Shown here piece by piece: positions 1 to 8,522 of a stretch of 64,000 nt of DNA. The notes below the pieces were generated by a model, which had not been told where the DNA came from, ran no database searches, and saw only the letters and a program-made list of their open reading frames with translations. Origin of the DNA: JAMQKA01 sp043951865 (GTDB lineage: Bacteria; Bacteroidota; Rhodothermia; Balneolales; Balneolaceae); contig NZ_JBINJF010000010.1 of the NCBI RefSeq assembly GCF_043951865.1, positions 62,001 through 126,000 of the forward strand. The letters are read 5' to 3'. The first letter of the stretch is position 1. The number at the start of each line of letters is the position of its first letter. The translations under genes and the position numbers were made by a program.

Positions 1-1
1 G

Positions 2-532
2 ACGCTGGCTCTCTGCAGGAAGATTCGCCAGCGATATCCGGACTGGAAATTCCTGGCCGACGGTGATGGAGGAGATGAAAATCTCAAAGACTACCCGATA
101 GATGCCAACGACGAGCTCACCATCCGAAGCGTACTCAGCAACCCGCTTCTCTATCACGAGGGATGGGGCGTTGATAAAATAAAGCATTCGTTAACCTATT
201 CCGGTGGACAGAGCCGGGGACACGTACGTACCTACGCCCCGGAGCGTAAGTACAACTTTGAGGGATTCAGCCCCTACTCGCTCCCCAATGTGATCGAGGT
301 TTCTGAGGGTATTCCATTTATACAGCTCACCAACTGGGATGAGCAGGAGCTCTACGCGCTGAAAGGAGAGATTGTGCAGCGGGGAATAAAACAGGTTACC
401 GGGGTCGATATGCCGGTCTTCCCCAAACGGCGGTTTCAGCACGGGGCGGTGACCGATGAACTATTTGAGGAGCTGTTCCCTGAACATGAGACAGAATATA
501 GATCATATTTTTCCTCGCTTTATGCCCGGTAG
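2..532 (+). CDS. Asparagine-synthase-like protein, C-terminal part (5' end outside window)
   Basis: The frame is open from the window edge to a TAG at 530-532, leaving 176 residues. Near visible residues 19-26 it reads ADGDGGDE, which resembles the acidic SGEGADE-type segment in the synthetase domain of asparagine synthase (AsnB) relatives; this family activates a carboxylate with ATP and forms an amide. The rest (GWGVDK, KYNFEGFSPY, PNVIEV) is compatible with the C-terminal part of that fold, but the nucleotide-binding SGGxDS loop would lie upstream and is not visible. The next gene overlaps its end by 47 bp, so the two are probably translationally coupled. With a radical SAM enzyme and a halogenase-like flavoenzyme following, a role in modifying a small molecule is more likely than asparagine supply; that is inference. 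Confidence 0.55.
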   Translation, partial: TLALCRKIRQRYPDWKFLADGDGGDENLKDYPIDANDELTIRSVLSNPLLYHEGWGVDKIKHSLTYSGGQSRGHVRTYAPERKYNFEGFSPYSLPNVIEVSEGIPFIQLTNWDEQELYALKGEIVQRGIKQVTGVDMPVFPKRRFQHGAVTDELFEELFPEHETEYRSYFSSLYAR

Positions 533-1451
533 TGCCCAGATTGAGCAGCTGCGTCCCCCGAAAAATCCGGTCGATCCCTCTGTTCCTTATCAATTTCTGC
601 ATGAGCGGGAACCCGATGAGGGTGGAACCATTCGTGAGGTCAACACCATCTTCCTTACCAACCGGGAGTGCCCGTTTCGGTGCCTGATGTGCGACCTTTG
701 GAAAAATACCCTCGATGAGGCCACGCCCGTGGGAGCCGTGCCCCGCCAGATCCAGTACGCGCTTGAACGGTTACCAGAGGCGTCGGTGGTGAAACTCTAC
801 AACAGCGGCAATTTTTTTGATACAAAGGCCGTGCCGCCGGATGATTACGAAGCGGTCGCTGATCTGCTTTCAGGTTATGACCGGGTAATCGTCGAAAATC
901 ATCCCAAACTCTGCGGTTCGCACTGTGTCGCATTCAGCGAACTCCTGGAGGGTGAACTCGAAATTGCCATCGGACTGGAAACGATTCACCCGGAAGTGCT
1001 GCCAAAGCTGAATAAACAGTTTACCCGGCAAGATTTCGTAGAGGCTTCTTCTTTTTTACGAAGCAACGCTATCTCGATACGCACCTTTCTGCTGTTGAAT
1101 CCCCCGTATCTTGCGGGCAGGTACGAAGGTATTGAATGGACGCTGAAATCCGCCCGGTTCGCTTACGAGCAAGGGGCCAGGTGCAGCTCCATAATTCCCA
1201 CTCGTCCGGGAAACGGAATCATGGAAAAACTGCGGGAAGAGGGAGTCTACGTTCCGCCAACCCTGGGAGCGCTGGAAGAGGCTGTTGAACGGGCAATGGA
1301 GTCGGTCGGGGGACGAATTTTCGCCGATCTCTGGGATCTTCAACAATTTGCCTCCTGTTCCCGTTGTTTTGAAGAACGGGAGGAGCGTCTCCGTGAGATG
1401 AATTTGAAACAACAGGTGTTGCCGGCTGTTTCATGTGAATGTGAATATTGA
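486..1451 (+). CDS. Radical SAM protein (CX3CX2C iron-sulfur motif)
   Basis: A 321-residue protein read from ATG 486, which has GAGGAG 13 bases upstream; an earlier ATG at 456 and a later one at 522 are alternatives. Cys62, Cys66 and Cys69 (ECPFRCLMCDLW) form the CX3CX2C motif that holds the 4Fe-4S cluster and SAM. Downstream are KLYNSGNFFD and ENHPKL stretches and GLETIHPEVL, typical of the ELP3/TIM-barrel radical SAM fold. A second cysteine group near the C-terminus (FASCSRCFEE and CECEY) could bind another metal or cluster. The general look recalls the RaSEA/TIGR01210-type group, but substrate and reaction cannot be told from sequence. It overlaps the asparagine-synthase-like gene, which argues for a shared pathway. 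Confidence 0.75.
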   Translation: MRQNIDHIFPRFMPGSAQIEQLRPPKNPVDPSVPYQFLHEREPDEGGTIREVNTIFLTNRECPFRCLMCDLWKNTLDEATPVGAVPRQIQYALERLPEASVVKLYNSGNFFDTKAVPPDDYEAVADLLSGYDRVIVENHPKLCGSHCVAFSELLEGELEIAIGLETIHPEVLPKLNKQFTRQDFVEASSFLRSNAISIRTFLLLNPPYLAGRYEGIEWTLKSARFAYEQGARCSSIIPTRPGNGIMEKLREEGVYVPPTLGALEEAVERAMESVGGRIFADLWDLQQFASCSRCFEEREERLREMNLKQQVLPAVSCECEY

Positions 1452-1474
1452 TATAGAATACGGGGCCTTTCTAC

Positions 1475-1576
1475 ACCAGGAAGGAGGAACCAATGCCGGG
1501 GATCCTGTCCGATGACCGGAGACAGTAACATCCGCCTGTAAGGATATGTAATTGATTCAGATCCGGTCTTCCTGGT
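1475..1576 (+). other. Structured intergenic leader with an 11-codon reading frame
   Basis: The gap between the radical SAM gene and the halogenase-like gene is closed by a perfect 9-bp inverted repeat, ACCAGGAAG (1475-1483) and CTTCCTGGT (1568-1576). Inside are two smaller hairpins, CTGTC/GACAG (1505-1509 with 1521-1525) and ATCC/GGAT around 1530-1545. The sequence AAGGAGGA directly precedes an ATG at 1493 that opens an 11-codon frame ending at 1528. The layout could be a leader peptide or a cis-regulatory RNA for the gene at 1599. It matches no riboswitch class I recognise, so the role is unknown. Confidence 0.3.
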
Positions 1577-1598
1577 AATTAACCATCATTACACGCCG

Positions 1599-3125
1599 AT
1601 GAGCACCAACAGGACAAAACAGACCATAAAAGCTGATATTCTCATTGTGGGAGCGGGTTTCGCCGGCTCGCTTGCGACCCTCTGCCTGCATCAGGCCGGT
1701 TTTGAGGTGTGCCTGGTCGAAAAAGGCAGTCACCCGCGGTTTGCCATTGGTGAATCTTCGACCCCGGTCGCCGACATGATATTGCGGGATCTTTCAGACC
1801 GTTACTCCCTGTCGTGGCTTCGGGATTTCTCACGATACGGCAGCTGGCAAAAAAACTACCCGGAAATCACGTGCGGTTTAAAGCGGGGCTTCAGCTACTA
1901 CAAACACGATAAACAATATCCCTTTTCAACTGACGAAGATCACACCCGTGAGCTGCTTGTGGCCGCCAGCTCAAGCAATGAAAACTCCGACACGAACTGG
2001 TTGCGGTCAGAGCTTGATGCCTTTTTGGTTGAAAAAGTTAAGGAATACGGTATCCCTTATTTTGACGATACCGATATATCACGTTGTGAGAAGGATGACT
2101 CGTGGTCATTCCACGCCGATCGGGGGGGACATCATGTTGTATTTGCTGCTGATCTCCTTGTGGATGCCACCGGGACCCCATCTTTTCTGGGTAACTACAT
2201 GAATATTGATTCTGCAGATGACGGATTCCATACCAACTCCCGGGCGCTCTACACCCATTTTGAAAATGTTACGCCCTGGTCGGAGATCCTGCAGCAACTG
2301 GATATACCGGCGATTGACTACCCCTACGATCCCGACCATTCAGCTCTTCATCACCTGATAGAGGAGGGCTGGGTATGGATGCTCAGGTTCAATAATGAGC
2401 GTACCAGCATGGGCATCATGCTGGATCAAAACCGCTTCGGTAACAATAAAACGATATCGGCCGTGGATGAGTGGAACTCGATCATCGCCAGCTATCCTTC
2501 TCTCCGGGCTGTGACTGCACCAGCGAAATTGGCGGCCGTGCCGGGCAGGATTTTTCGAACCGGTCGGTTGCAGCGCTGTCTTGCAAAAGCAGTGGGGGAG
2601 GGATGGGTGGCACTGCCCCACACCATTGGCTTTGTGGATCCACTGCACAGTACGGGAATTGCCCATTCGCTCTCAGGTGTGGAAAGGGTCGTTGAAACTA
2701 TAATCCGTCACTGGGATGATAATCCGAAACTCTACGCCGAACTCACACGCTACGAGGAAGGAATTTTCAGAGAGCTGGAGTTAATTGACAAGCTGGTGGC
2801 CGGGTGCTACCGGGGACTCCACGCTTTCGAGCTCTTTAACAGCTGGACGATGCTCTATTTTACTGCGGCCATCCGCTATGAGCAGCAGCGGTTAAGGGGG
2901 AAAGTGCCTTCCCATTTTTTGTCTGCGGGCGACAGAGGGATTCAGCAGATGGTGGACGATTTGTTCCAGGTCTTACAACAACTCACTGATTCTGAAAATA
3001 TTACTGCGGGAGACCAGCATAGCTTTAGAGCTTTGGTCAAAGACTATATCGCTCCCTATAATACTGCCAGCTTGCTGGATCCGGGGGCAAAAAACATGTA
3101 CCACCATACGGCAGCCGAGCTATAG
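1599..3125 (+). CDS. FAD-dependent halogenase-like monooxygenase
   Basis: A 508-residue flavoprotein of the tryptophan-halogenase / geranylgeranyl-reductase superfamily. Visible landmarks are the N-terminal FAD loop GAGFAGS (residues 18-24), GESSTP (51-56), W258-V-W260 (a WxW segment where halogenases carry WxWxIP) and DPLHSTG (347-353), the second FAD-binding segment seen in FADH2-dependent halogenases. The length fits the family (about 500-540). The WxW segment runs into MLRF rather than xIP, so halogenation is not assured; a monooxygenase or dehydrogenase role is possible. ATG 1599 puts the FAD loop at a normal distance from the start. A separate flavin reductase would be needed and none is visible here. 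Confidence 0.7.
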   Translation: MSTNRTKQTIKADILIVGAGFAGSLATLCLHQAGFEVCLVEKGSHPRFAIGESSTPVADMILRDLSDRYSLSWLRDFSRYGSWQKNYPEITCGLKRGFSYYKHDKQYPFSTDEDHTRELLVAASSSNENSDTNWLRSELDAFLVEKVKEYGIPYFDDTDISRCEKDDSWSFHADRGGHHVVFAADLLVDATGTPSFLGNYMNIDSADDGFHTNSRALYTHFENVTPWSEILQQLDIPAIDYPYDPDHSALHHLIEEGWVWMLRFNNERTSMGIMLDQNRFGNNKTISAVDEWNSIIASYPSLRAVTAPAKLAAVPGRIFRTGRLQRCLAKAVGEGWVALPHTIGFVDPLHSTGIAHSLSGVERVVETIIRHWDDNPKLYAELTRYEEGIFRELELIDKLVAGCYRGLHAFELFNSWTMLYFTAAIRYEQQRLRGKVPSHFLSAGDRGIQQMVDDLFQVLQQLTDSENITAGDQHSFRALVKDYIAPYNTASLLDPGAKNMYHHTAAEL

Positions 3126-3252
3126 AGCTGTACGCAGATCTGAGTGCAGGTAGATCTTTTGAAAATATGAGACCTCTGCAGTCAGCTTTGAAAGGGGTCA
3201 ATCCGCTGGTTTATATTCCGGTCACGGGGATATTGCAACTATAAATGGCGAT

Positions 3253-4347
3253 CTATCCTTCCTCAAATCGTTGAATATCGACAGCGTCAAAAAGAGTACG
3301 TCCATCCAGGAGATGATCAGCATAGTGATTGGCCAGGAATTTACCGTACATCAGTCCCTTTGAACCAAGTCCGGTGTAGGCATAGAGGTGGTTTTGCCCG
3401 GGATGTTCTCCAAGCACGGGTTTGCGGTTGGGAGTAGAAATGCGGACTCCGGCCCACTGTCCCACCAGGGTGGAGTTGGCTTCCAGTTCCGGAAGGGTCC
3501 GCCTCAACCGGTTGCGGAGGTACTCCTCTCCATACTCGTCGGTGTTGAGAGATTCAAAATCGTGTTCATAGGTACTGCCCTGGGCGTACCATTGGTTGCC
3601 GATATGGGCAATGTACCCGAGACTGGAAATGGAATGTTCAAACGGAAGAGGTTCATCCGGCTGGAAGATCGCCATCTGTCCCTTTATCGGGTGAAGAGGC
3701 AAGAAATCCCAGAATGGATGCCTGGTCATGTCAAAACCGGTGGCAAAGACCAGCTTGTCGCAGTTTATCTCGCGAGTTTCCAGGCTGACCGTCCACCCGG
3801 CACTGGTTTGGTTGAGCTGGTAGTCCGCGTGTTCAATAACGGTTGCTCCCTGCGTTTCAAGATATCGTGCCAGGGCCTGTAGATACTGGGTAACATCCAC
3901 CGTAAGCCCGACAGGCAGCCACAGTCCGCCTTCCACGCAATTGATGCCGGGGTGTTTCCGCTGTATCTGCTCCCTGCTCAGCCACTCGCACCAGCCGTGA
4001 GGCCAGGCCGTTTTTTCCAGCTGATTTTTCATTTTCCGCGCAATTTTCTCAGTAAGCGCGGGCCGCAGTACGCCGTTTCGTGTAAAGAACGGTTCTTCAG
4101 AAAAGGGGGCAACTTTCCAGAGCGTTTTATATACCGCCTCGTAGCACTGCTCCGCCCGCCACGTTTTGGTGGCCCTGCGGCCGGTGGCGGGATTGACCAT
4201 ACCCAGTGGCGTCCCGGAGGCCCCGGAGGCGATCTCATTTTTTTCAATCACACATACGCGGCAATTCCGTTCCGTTAAGGCATCGGCCAGGGAAAGACCG
4301 GCAAGCCCGGCCCCCAGGATACAAAAATCGAATGTTGAATCAGTCAA
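3253..4347 (-). CDS. FAD-dependent oxidoreductase, D-amino-acid-oxidase (DadA/MnmC-C) type
   Basis: A 364-residue DAO-fold flavoprotein. It starts with a Rossmann FAD loop, ILGAGLAGLSLA, about 10 residues from the start, followed by VIEKNEIASGASG and GMVNPATGRR, and has a C-terminal YTGLGSKGLMYG segment that closes around FAD. Members oxidise amines or amino acids (glycine oxidase, DadA, the second domain of MnmC). The start is TTG at 4347; no in-frame ATG precedes the FAD loop. It begins 9 bases after the pncA stop, so it is the last gene of a pncB-pncA-DAO operon. The substrate is unknown; oxidation of a small amine or an N-methyl group is the family expectation. Confidence 0.7.
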   Translation of the reverse strand: MTDSTFDFCILGAGLAGLSLADALTERNCRVCVIEKNEIASGASGTPLGMVNPATGRRATKTWRAEQCYEAVYKTLWKVAPFSEEPFFTRNGVLRPALTEKIARKMKNQLEKTAWPHGWCEWLSREQIQRKHPGINCVEGGLWLPVGLTVDVTQYLQALARYLETQGATVIEHADYQLNQTSAGWTVSLETREINCDKLVFATGFDMTRHPFWDFLPLHPIKGQMAIFQPDEPLPFEHSISSLGYIAHIGNQWYAQGSTYEHDFESLNTDEYGEEYLRNRLRRTLPELEANSTLVGQWAGVRISTPNRKPVLGEHPGQNHLYAYTGLGSKGLMYGKFLANHYADHLLDGRTLFDAVDIQRFEEG

Positions 4348-4356
4348 TGGGTCGGG

Positions 4357-4968
4357 CTATAAAAGTTCACTTGACATGATTTTCTGGGCGCCGGCATCCT
4401 TCATTTCTGCCCAGGCCTGCTCAACAGAACCGTCAATATCGATTCCTCGAACGGCATCTTCGATGACAAAAACCTCAAAACCCTCGTTAAGCCCGTCAAT
4501 TACCGACCATTTTACACAAAAGTCCGTCGCCAGCCCTACTGCATACAGGGTATCAATTTGGCGCTCCCGGAGATATCCGGCCAACCCTGTACTGGTCTCA
4601 TTGTCATTTTCGTAGAAGGCCGAATAGGAATCTATCTGCTTTCGGAATCCTTTGCGGACGATCAGCTGGGTTTGCCGGGTCTCCAGCGCACGGTGAAATT
4701 CGGCTCCGCGGGACCCCTGCACACAGTGGTCGGGCCAGAGTGTCTGTTGGCCATACGGCATTTGTACTGTTTCAAATGGCTTTTTCCCCTCGTGGGAAGA
4801 GGCAAAAGAGGAGTGTCCCTCGGGATGCCAGTCCTGGGTTTGGACCACAATATCAAATGTGTCAGAAAGATGATTGATGACCGGTACCACTTCATCACCC
4901 CGTGGTACCTCAAGAGCCCCACCGGGACAAAAATCATTTTGTACGTCGATAATCAATAAAGCTTGCAT
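4357..4968 (-). CDS. pncA: Nicotinamidase
   Basis: A 203-residue isochorismatase-fold hydrolase that converts nicotinamide to nicotinate in NAD salvage. The catalytic triad is visible as Asp8 (IIDVQNDF), Lys106 (IVRKGF) and Cys151 (ATDFCVKW); metal ligands are Asp46 and His48 (QDWHPEGH) and His81 (WPDHCV). Length is normal. ATG 4968 is preferred over an upstream TTG at 4974 because it places DVQNDF at the usual position. The pncB stop lies 7 bases upstream, so the genes form an operon feeding the Preiss-Handler route. Confidence 0.93.
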   Translation of the reverse strand: MQALLIIDVQNDFCPGGALEVPRGDEVVPVINHLSDTFDIVVQTQDWHPEGHSSFASSHEGKKPFETVQMPYGQQTLWPDHCVQGSRGAEFHRALETRQTQLIVRKGFRKQIDSYSAFYENDNETSTGLAGYLRERQIDTLYAVGLATDFCVKWSVIDGLNEGFEVFVIEDAVRGIDIDGSVEQAWAEMKDAGAQKIMSSELL

Positions 4969-4975
4969 AACCAAG

Positions 4976-6415
4976 TCAGTTTTTTTTCAATTTCTGAGAT
5001 AAATTATCCCGCAACTCCATCAGTTCTTTGCTGATACCCACCTTGTAGATATGAGGATTCTCGAACCTTTTGTGTTCGGGATTAAGCAGCTCAAGGCGTT
5101 TTTGAGCATATGTTGCAGATTCAGCTGCAGTTGGTAAGTCGATGATCCGTTCTCCGCGATCAAATACTTTGTGAAGCAGCTCCTCACTGCGGAACTGACC
5201 GACCTCGCTTCTTTTGGAGGGATAATGGGGATGGATAATCGTTTTTGTATCGGTCTCGCCCTCCAACATGATGCCATCCCCGTAAAAGGTGCCGTCTTCG
5301 TACAGGTATCGGCAGACCTTCTTCCGACCGGGAAGCGTGATTTTTTCGACATTTTCGGAGAGCTTCAGCCGGGGATCTCCATTGACCTCGCACAGCTTGT
5401 AAACGCCGTCAAGGGCCGGCGAATCTTGCCCTGTTACCAGCCGTGTGCCCACCCCAAACAGGTCGATCGGCGCATCTTGACTCAACAAGCTTTTTATCAG
5501 CCGCTCGTCCAGCTGATTTGAAGCCGCAATTTTTACATAGTCCAGGCCGGCTTCGTCCAGCATCCGGCGGGATTTACGGGCAAAATAGGCAAGGTCGCCA
5601 CTGTCCAGGCGAATTCCTTTCAGACGTTCACCCCGTTTTTCCATCTCCTTGGCGACTTTGATTGCATTTGGCACTCCAATCTGCAGCGTGTCATAGGTGT
5701 CGACGAGCAGAACGGTATCGTTGGCATAATATTCGGCAAATGTGCGGAACGCCTCGAGCTCTGTATTAAACGACTGAATCCAGGAGTGGGCCATCGTCCC
5801 GCTGGCGGGCAGTCCATGCCGATGGGAGGCATACACATTTGAGGTCGCCTTCACTCCTCCGATAACAGCAGCCTTGCTGGCCTGGATGCCACCCAATCCC
5901 TGTGCCCGCCGGAGCCCGAAATCGAGAATAGTCCGATCTTCAGCCGCATATTTCATCCTAGACGCCTTGGTGGCAATGAGGGACTCAAAATTGAGTATAT
6001 TCAACAGGAGGGTCTCCAGGATCTGGGTTTCGATGATATTTCCCTCTACGCGAACAACAGGTTCGAGAGGAAAAACCACTTCACCCTCCCGGGCTGAATA
6101 GAGGGTGGCGTCCAGTTCAAAGTCGCGAAGGTACTCCAGGAAATCGGGATGAAATCCCTCGTCAGCCAAATATTGAAGTTCGTCGTCATGGAACCTGAAG
6201 CCGGAAAGAATTTCCAGGAGATCGGATAGCCCGGCAAAGATGACATAGCCGCCGTCGAAAGGATTGTCGCGAAAAAAATAGTCGAATACGGCGGGTTCAT
6301 CCTGCCGGCCAGACAGGAAATACCCCTGGGTCATTGTAAGTTCGTAGTAATCGGTATAGAGAGCAGGACGCGTCAACGTCTGCTTCCCGGTGTATGTGGT
6401 TTTGGTATCTTTCAT
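4976..6415 (-). CDS. pncB: Nicotinate phosphoribosyltransferase
   Basis: A 479-residue cytosolic enzyme that joins nicotinate to PRPP, giving nicotinate mononucleotide. Family motifs are TDYYELTM near the N-terminus, NILNFESLIATKASR, DFGLRRAQG, SGTMAHSWIQSF (region of the phosphorylated histidine) and IRLDSGDL of the phosphate-binding site. Length fits the longer bacterial type. The start is ATG 6415. It is the first gene of the minus-strand operon with pncA, so product of one enzyme feeds the other. The 255-bp gap to the divergent gene at 6671 must hold the promoter; I could not define it. Confidence 0.93.
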   Translation of the reverse strand: MKDTKTTYTGKQTLTRPALYTDYYELTMTQGYFLSGRQDEPAVFDYFFRDNPFDGGYVIFAGLSDLLEILSGFRFHDDELQYLADEGFHPDFLEYLRDFELDATLYSAREGEVVFPLEPVVRVEGNIIETQILETLLLNILNFESLIATKASRMKYAAEDRTILDFGLRRAQGLGGIQASKAAVIGGVKATSNVYASHRHGLPASGTMAHSWIQSFNTELEAFRTFAEYYANDTVLLVDTYDTLQIGVPNAIKVAKEMEKRGERLKGIRLDSGDLAYFARKSRRMLDEAGLDYVKIAASNQLDERLIKSLLSQDAPIDLFGVGTRLVTGQDSPALDGVYKLCEVNGDPRLKLSENVEKITLPGRKKVCRYLYEDGTFYGDGIMLEGETDTKTIIHPHYPSKRSEVGQFRSEELLHKVFDRGERIIDLPTAAESATYAQKRLELLNPEHKRFENPHIYKVGISKELMELRDNLSQKLKKN

Positions 6416-6670
6416 AATGTTGGATTATGGCACAATATAAAAAGTTAAATCGTTCCAAATAAATGATCTGATCTACTGAGTTTGCAGAGTACTTCAAAAA
6501 TATTCTGCTTAGAAGAGGCGATATTTTTGATAAACCACAAGCCTAAACAAGAAGACCGGATTACCGGAAATTAAATTTGCAGGCAGGACGGTCCTCGAAT
6601 TGAGGTCTCACATTTAATTTCTTATCCGTTATATTCCCTGCCTGAAAATACTAACCAAACCGCTGGCTAT

Positions 6671-8290
6671 TTGAGAAATTTAACGGTCATACTGCTGCTA
6701 TTCGGATTCCTGGTGTACCTGGCAGGCGGATGTGCGACTCCCACAAGTCCTTCTGGAGGAGAGCCAGACCAGGAGGGACCCAGGATCATACAAATTCAGC
6801 CAGAACCGGGGACCACCAATTTCGGGGGGAGGGAGATAGAAATTTCATTTTCTGAATTCGTGGAACGGTCTTCACTCCGAGAGGCCATTGTCATTGAGCC
6901 TGACATAGGGTTAGACTACTCGCTGGACTGGGGAAGAAAATCGGTGGCAATAGAATTTGACCAGGAACTCCCCGATTCAACGACTATTTTGGTCACCATT
7001 GGAACAGATCTGTCTGACACCCGGGGCAACGAGATGACCGAACCCCAGAAAATCGCCGTGTCGACCGGCCCGGATATCGATGAAGGAGAGATCGCCGGCC
7101 GCATTGTGGATGCCCAAACCGGGAAGGGCGACACGGGAGACCGCGTGCTTCTGTACCGGCGCCCGGTCGATCTTTCTCGAAAAGCGGATTACCTCGCACA
7201 GACTGATACCAGCGGACGCTTTAACTTCAGTTATTTGAGTCCGGGTGAATACAAGGTGTTCTGGGTGAACGATCAGAACAGGAGCAAAATTTGGGAAAAG
7301 GAGCGGGAGCGGGCGCAACCTTTTTACCGCGAGATGGTTACGCTCGAAAAAGCGGGTAAAGATACCCTGGGTACAATATATAAGGATGTTTCTGATACTA
7401 CGCGCCCGCGCCTTCAGGGAGTGGGGCTTTTTTCGAGCCGGCGTATGCGCCTCCGGTTTAGTGAAAACATTCAGCTCACCGACAGCAGCCAGATTACCAT
7501 TGCAGATACGCTTGGAGAGAAGTATACCGATGCCAATCCACTCTATGTATTGCCGAACGAACAATACGTACTGTTCGCCGAAAGTGAAGATGACCTGGGA
7601 GCACAGCAAAGTTACCAGGTAGAAGCAAAAAATATACGGGACCTGGCAGGCAACAATCAGCCGTTGTCGACTTTTCAGTTTGAAGGATCAGCACAGGAAG
7701 ACACGACACAGCAGCGCATCATCGGGCGTAAAATCGAGGGCGGCGTCTATCCCGGGGAACCCCTGGAGATTATATACGCCAAATCGATTACCGGTCGTCT
7801 TTTGACCGACTCCCTGCAGGTGGTGGCCGGAGACTCCCTTATTGAAGGATGGCAGCACGTGGAGATAGCGGGTAACCGGCTGAGGATCGCTCCCCCGGGA
7901 GAATGGGAGCAGGGTCTGGATTATGAAATCAGGGCATGGAATCCGGGTGCCGGCCGGCGGAAATCGTATGCTCTTGAGGTATGGCACCCCTCCGATTTCG
8001 GGAATATTGAATTTGCCCTGGCAGACAGCTCGGACAATCGCTCCTACCACCTGGCATTGACAACCAGTGAGCGCGGCTTGATCGTCGATACCACTTTTTC
8101 GGAATCTGTTGAACTGAAAGACCTGGCCCCGCTGGAATACAAGGCGATCATCTATGGCGACCTGAATGACAACGGGGAATGGGATTCGGGCCAGGTTCAA
8201 CCATTTAAAGCCCCGGAACCCTACTTTATACAGCGAAATATTCCGGTTGAGAAGGCATTTACCTCCGAGGTGACCGTTACGTTCGAATAA
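6671..8290 (+). CDS. Outer-membrane lipoprotein with SbsA-type Ig-like domains
   Basis: A 539-residue protein with a lipoprotein signal (LLLFGFLVYLAGGC, modified Cys21). It has an N-terminal Big_5/SbsA-like Ig domain at roughly residues 35-130 (GPRIIQIQPEPG, ISFSEFVERSS, LSDTRGNEM), then a carboxypeptidase-regulatory-like beta segment (GEIAGRIVDAQTG, LSPGEYKVFWVNDQN) and a second Ig-like repeat (IRDLAGNNQP). This architecture is common in Bacteroidota surface lipoproteins of unknown role. The start is TTG 6671; no ATG lies before the signal sequence. It is divergent from pncB. Confidence 0.7.
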   Translation: MRNLTVILLLFGFLVYLAGGCATPTSPSGGEPDQEGPRIIQIQPEPGTTNFGGREIEISFSEFVERSSLREAIVIEPDIGLDYSLDWGRKSVAIEFDQELPDSTTILVTIGTDLSDTRGNEMTEPQKIAVSTGPDIDEGEIAGRIVDAQTGKGDTGDRVLLYRRPVDLSRKADYLAQTDTSGRFNFSYLSPGEYKVFWVNDQNRSKIWEKERERAQPFYREMVTLEKAGKDTLGTIYKDVSDTTRPRLQGVGLFSSRRMRLRFSENIQLTDSSQITIADTLGEKYTDANPLYVLPNEQYVLFAESEDDLGAQQSYQVEAKNIRDLAGNNQPLSTFQFEGSAQEDTTQQRIIGRKIEGGVYPGEPLEIIYAKSITGRLLTDSLQVVAGDSLIEGWQHVEIAGNRLRIAPPGEWEQGLDYEIRAWNPGAGRRKSYALEVWHPSDFGNIEFALADSSDNRSYHLALTTSERGLIVDTTFSESVELKDLAPLEYKAIIYGDLNDNGEWDSGQVQPFKAPEPYFIQRNIPVEKAFTSEVTVTFE

Positions 8291-8380
8291 ATGGGTAAAG
8301 CAGATCGTTGACATAGGAAGAAGGTACTGCAAACCACAAAAAGCTAAATAAATTTACCTGCAGAACAGGTGAATACGAGA

Positions 8381-8495
8381 ACCCTTAGCAGAACCTGCTA
8401 TATTGTTGGGAGGTAAGTTGCACTACCGACCGTATTGACCTTTTAAACGGGAGTACAACTCCCTCGGAACGAGGAATTGAGGGAGTTGCAAAGCC
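8381..8495 (+). repeat. Dispersed hairpin repeat, copy A
   Basis: About 115 bp shared with copies at 21376-21494 and 25701-25820. All three hold the core GGGAGTACAACTCCCTC followed by GGAACG or AGAACG and AGGAATTGAGGG. The core forms a 6-bp hairpin (GGGAGT, loop ACA, ACTCCC) and an alternative larger stem CTCCCTC/GAGGGAG. This copy lies just upstream of icmF. It codes for nothing. Confidence 0.8.
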
Positions 8496-8522
8496 ATCTA
8501 CCAATATAAATTGTTTTCAATT

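Noticed and set aside
1475..1576. Known riboswitch or self-cleaving ribozyme
   Set aside because: I compared the stretch by eye with cobalamin, TPP, SAM, FMN, guanidine and hammerhead signatures and found none of their conserved cores; it is kept only as an unassigned structure.
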